A stretch of DNA of 7,690 bases, taken from Xanthobacteraceae bacterium (lineage in GTDB: Bacteria; Pseudomonadota; Alphaproteobacteria; Rhizobiales; Xanthobacteraceae). Every line of letters starts with the position of its first letter. The stretch's first letter is position 1. Of the stretch, positions 5,747 through 7,690 are shown one piece after another. The stretch is taken from contig JASHXZ010000073.1 of assembly GCA_030043285.1 (NCBI GenBank), forward strand, positions 1 through 7,690, given 5' to 3'. The notes below the pieces were generated by a model. It was not told the origin of the DNA. It was given only the letters and a program-made list of their open reading frames with translations, and did no database searches. A program made the position numbers and the translations under genes.

Positions 5747-6848
5747 GCGCTACCCAAGCGAGAACCTGTCTGCGCCGTTCCTCTGTTTGGGCTCTAGCGT
5801 GCGTCACATCCGCGGCGCAAGCAAAAACGGTGCACAGCGGCTCGCCAGCCTTTATCGCACTTGCCGGCTGCGGGTGGTCGGCGCTCCAGTCCGGCCAGTC
5901 CAGTGTCGGAAACGACGCAATGTCATCCTCAGCGTACACGATCGCCGCCGCTCTAGCCGGGCCGCAATAGCGTGGAGCCGGCGCCAGCAGGCCGCTGCAC
6001 GCCGATATATGCAGGGAAACGAGCGAGGTCGGCTCCGATTCGAAAATATCCAATGTCGCGCCCGGACGTGGATTAATTTCCAAGAGCCAGAACCGCTCAC
6101 CGTCGACGATGAAGTCTGCACTATTGAGGCCGACAAGCGCGGCGGCGGCGCTGAGCCGGCCGATTGCGGCAACGAGCAAGGCGGCGGTGTGGGCCGGCAG
6201 CGCGGCCGGCTGCGCCGCGCCGCCATAGCGATAGGGCTTGCCGGCCGCCGGCGAATGCCATTGGCTGCTGAAGCCGAGCACCGTGGCGCTTGCGCCGTCG
6301 GCGAGGAACAGCACCGATATCGCAACGCCCGGCACGATGCGCTGATAATAGACGGCAGCGCGGGTCGCCTGCTCTGCGGGCTTGATGTGGGCTCCGCCCG
6401 AACCGCCTCTGCGCTTGGCGAGCCAACCGGCGGCAGGGCGGGGCTTTTCCGAACAGAAATCCGGCACGGCAATCGCAGTTTCGCCGCAGATAGCCGAAAG
6501 CGTCGCAGGATCTTTGACCTTAGCTACAATTGCGGCGCCATTACCGAAAAGCCGCCAGCGCTCGGCGATGCGTCCGAGCAGTTGGGGTCGGTCTTCAAAC
6601 CCGCTGCCGCAGATGATTCCCGTTGGATGATGACGCGCAGCGAGCGTCTCCAAAGCGCTGAAAAGTCCTTCCTCCTCGATACCGCGTGCGAGCGGGCCGG
6701 GAAGCCGAACGTGGTCCTTGGCCGCCTGCACAGTGTCCTGATCACCAAAGAAATCGGCGACCAGCGGCTGAAAACCGCCGCGGCGCGCCGATTGTGCCAG
6801 GGCGCGGCCCGAAATCGCCGCGATGAGAATGGAATCGCCTTCAGCCAT
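5706..6848 (-). CDS. ATP-grasp domain protein of the methylotrophy cluster (COG2232/orf17-type)
   Basis: A 380-residue protein. A Rossmann-like N-terminal part (ILIAAISGRALAQSARRGG, 7-25) leads to GSGFED (81-86). The ATP-grasp core shows WLAKRRGGSGGAHI (142-155, ATP-binding Lys and glycine loop), YYQRIVPG (167-174), LNSADFIVDG (241-250) and LLEINPRPGATLDIFE (255-270, metal-binding Glu and Asn). About 110 further residues follow. This resembles the predicted carboligase family shared by methanogens and methylotrophs, and it sits where orf17 lies between mtdB and mch in M. extorquens. ATP-grasp enzymes join a carboxylate to an amine or similar group through an acyl phosphate. A ligase step in methylofuran or H4MPT synthesis is inferred, and the substrates are unknown. 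It is only distantly like the RimK-type protein two genes on. The ATG overlaps the mtdB stop by 8 bp (ATGGCTGA), a coupled start. Confidence 0.88.
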   Translation of the reverse strand: MAEGDSILIAAISGRALAQSARRGGFQPLVADFFGDQDTVQAAKDHVRLPGPLARGIEEEGLFSALETLAARHHPTGIICGSGFEDRPQLLGRIAERWRLFGNGAAIVAKVKDPATLSAICGETAIAVPDFCSEKPRPAAGWLAKRRGGSGGAHIKPAEQATRAAVYYQRIVPGVAISVLFLADGASATVLGFSSQWHSPAAGKPYRYGGAAQPAALPAHTAALLVAAIGRLSAAAALVGLNSADFIVDGERFWLLEINPRPGATLDIFESEPTSLVSLHISACSGLLAPAPRYCGPARAAAIVYAEDDIASFPTLDWPDWSADHPQPASAIKAGEPLCTVFACAADVTHARAQTEERRRQVLAWVAHGDHDGSASSQRQ

Positions 6849-7690
6849 TGAGCTCGCGGGCCAGCGCGAAGGCTTCGCGAAAATCGAATTGGACGGCTTT
6901 TGTCGCTGCGATCATTTTTTGAAACAGGCCGAATTCCGATCGGTATTTGATGTTGCCGACTGTCAACGGACCCAATCCCAACGTGCCGTGGGGCGTGATG
7001 TCTTGGCCGTTTGCCTGCATGTCCAGGCCCTCGACGCCGGTCGGCGGAACCGCGTTCACGTCGGCGACGATCAAGAGCTGCTTCGCCGCAGCGAGTTGGG
7101 CCTTTGAGAGGATCGCCACGCCGGCGCGGCCGGCACAGAAAGCCGCTTCGGATTCGGCGAGAATGGCCGACTTCTTACCGTCATCACTGCCGTCCGCAGC
7201 CCGCACGTCCACGTTAAAGCGACGTTTGATCTCCCGGGCCGCGTCATCAACGCGTTTGATGCCGTCATAACCGACAAGCGTGACGTCGCTGCCTTGCAGC
7301 GCGGCAATGACCGCCGATGCGAAGCCGACGACGCCAGTGGCGCCGAAGACCGCAACCTTGAGACCCCCAAGATTGCGCCGCTTCCTGTCCTTCAAGATTT
7401 TCTCGACGCACGCCACCATTGCGGCCGCTGTGGTGAACGAGCCGGCCGGATCGGCAAAGAGCGAAATAGCGAATGGGGGCACCAACGCCTTCTTGGCTTG
7501 CGCCAGCATGTCGAGCGCAACGCTGGCATTCTTGCCGCCGAAGTACATCGCGGTGCGGGCACCAAGTTTCGGCGGTCGCGAGAAGATCGCATCCTGAACC
7601 AGTGCGGTTACTTCCTCGAGCGTCACGTTCGTATAGGTGAGAGCTGCGTCGTAGCCGGCGTCCAGCGCCATGTTCACGTCGAATGGACTG
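6841..7690 (-). CDS. mtdB: NAD(P)-dependent methylene-H4MPT dehydrogenase MtdB (5' end cut by window edge)
   Basis: MtdB oxidises methylene-H4MPT to methenyl-H4MPT with NAD+ or NADP+, between Fae and Mch. The reading frame stays open to the right edge, where it encodes SPFDV just before an internal Met (codon 7677-7675). Known MtdB proteins have about 15 further residues before SPFDV, so only a short N-terminal piece is missing. Counting from that Met: FSRPPKLGARTAMYFGGKNA (32-51), PPFAISLFADPAGSFTTAAA (67-86), the Rossmann loop FGATGVVG (111-118), VADVNAVPP (194-202) and GPLTVGNIKYRS near the C-terminus. DPAGSFTT and DVNAVPP fit MtdB; the related NADP-specific MtdA has, as I recall, DSNGSNTT and DYNAQPP. 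It is the first gene seen of the overlapping minus-strand operon, whose promoter lies outside the window. Confidence 0.95.
   Translation of the reverse strand, partial: SPFDVNMALDAGYDAALTYTNVTLEEVTALVQDAIFSRPPKLGARTAMYFGGKNASVALDMLAQAKKALVPPFAISLFADPAGSFTTAAAMVACVEKILKDRKRRNLGGLKVAVFGATGVVGFASAVIAALQGSDVTLVGYDGIKRVDDAAREIKRRFNVDVRAADGSDDGKKSAILAESEAAFCAGRAGVAILSKAQLAAAKQLLIVADVNAVPPTGVEGLDMQANGQDITPHGTLGLGPLTVGNIKYRSEFGLFQKMIAATKAVQFDFREAFALARELNG

Noticed and set aside
5694..6851. 385-residue open frame on the plus strand, opposite the COG2232-like ATP-grasp gene
   Set aside because: The antisense translation is rich in Arg, Ala and Gly with no recognisable motif. The opposite strand encodes a clear ATP-grasp protein with coupled junctions. 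Long antisense frames are expected at this GC content.
1..7690. tRNA, rRNA, CRISPR, insertion sequence or prophage elements
   Set aside because: No cloverleaf, spaced repeat array, transposase or terminal inverted repeats were seen. Nearly the whole window is filled by the nine genes listed.

Overview
The window is a GC-rich piece of a bacterial chromosome carrying part of the archaeal-type, tetrahydromethanopterin (H4MPT)-linked formaldehyde oxidation module of methylotrophs. It holds readable copies of fae, mch and mtdB together with accessory genes that travel with them in methylotrophic bacteria and have relatives in methanogens. The order mtdB - ATP-grasp - mch - RimK-like ATP-grasp - CitG-like - fae is, as I recall it, the arrangement of Methylobacterium extorquens AM1 (mtdB-orf17-mch-orf5-orf7-fae). 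An alphaproteobacterial methylotroph or methanotroph of the Hyphomicrobiales is therefore the best guess. The genus cannot be told from this window.

Layout. Right part (7690 down to 2963, minus strand): five genes overlap one another end to end, mtdB (cut by the window edge), a COG2232-type ATP-grasp enzyme, mch, a RimK/MptN-like ATP-grasp ligase and a CitG-like protein. The overlaps are 8, 41, 17 and 4 bp, so this is one translationally coupled operon. Then comes a 142-bp leader and fae (2820-2311), also on the minus strand and with its own strong Shine-Dalgarno. Middle: a HisA-like TIM-barrel gene (1586-2278, plus strand) converges on fae. A perfect 12-bp-stem hairpin spans its stop codon. 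Left part: the HisA-like gene is divergent from an ASKHA-fold protein of the MfnF/COG1548 family (1520-510, minus strand). A short spacer with two palindromes separates them. Downstream of the MfnF-like gene lies a secreted pentapeptide-repeat protein (435 to beyond position 1, minus strand), cut by the left edge. No stretch over 300 bp lacks a gene.

How it works together. Fae condenses formaldehyde with H4MPT, MtdB oxidises methylene-H4MPT to methenyl-H4MPT, and Mch hydrolyses it to formyl-H4MPT. The formyl group would then pass to methylofuran through the Fhc complex, which is not in this window. The MfnF-like protein, the two ATP-grasp enzymes, the CitG-like protein and the HisA-like protein most likely build the cofactors methylofuran and H4MPT. 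Only the MfnF assignment rests on a characterised archaeal relative; the others are unassigned or inferred. The pentapeptide-repeat protein has no known role here.

The window holds no clearly new type of system. Its open questions are the unassigned cofactor enzymes, the shared regulatory spacer, the hairpin at the convergent junction, and the exported pentapeptide protein.
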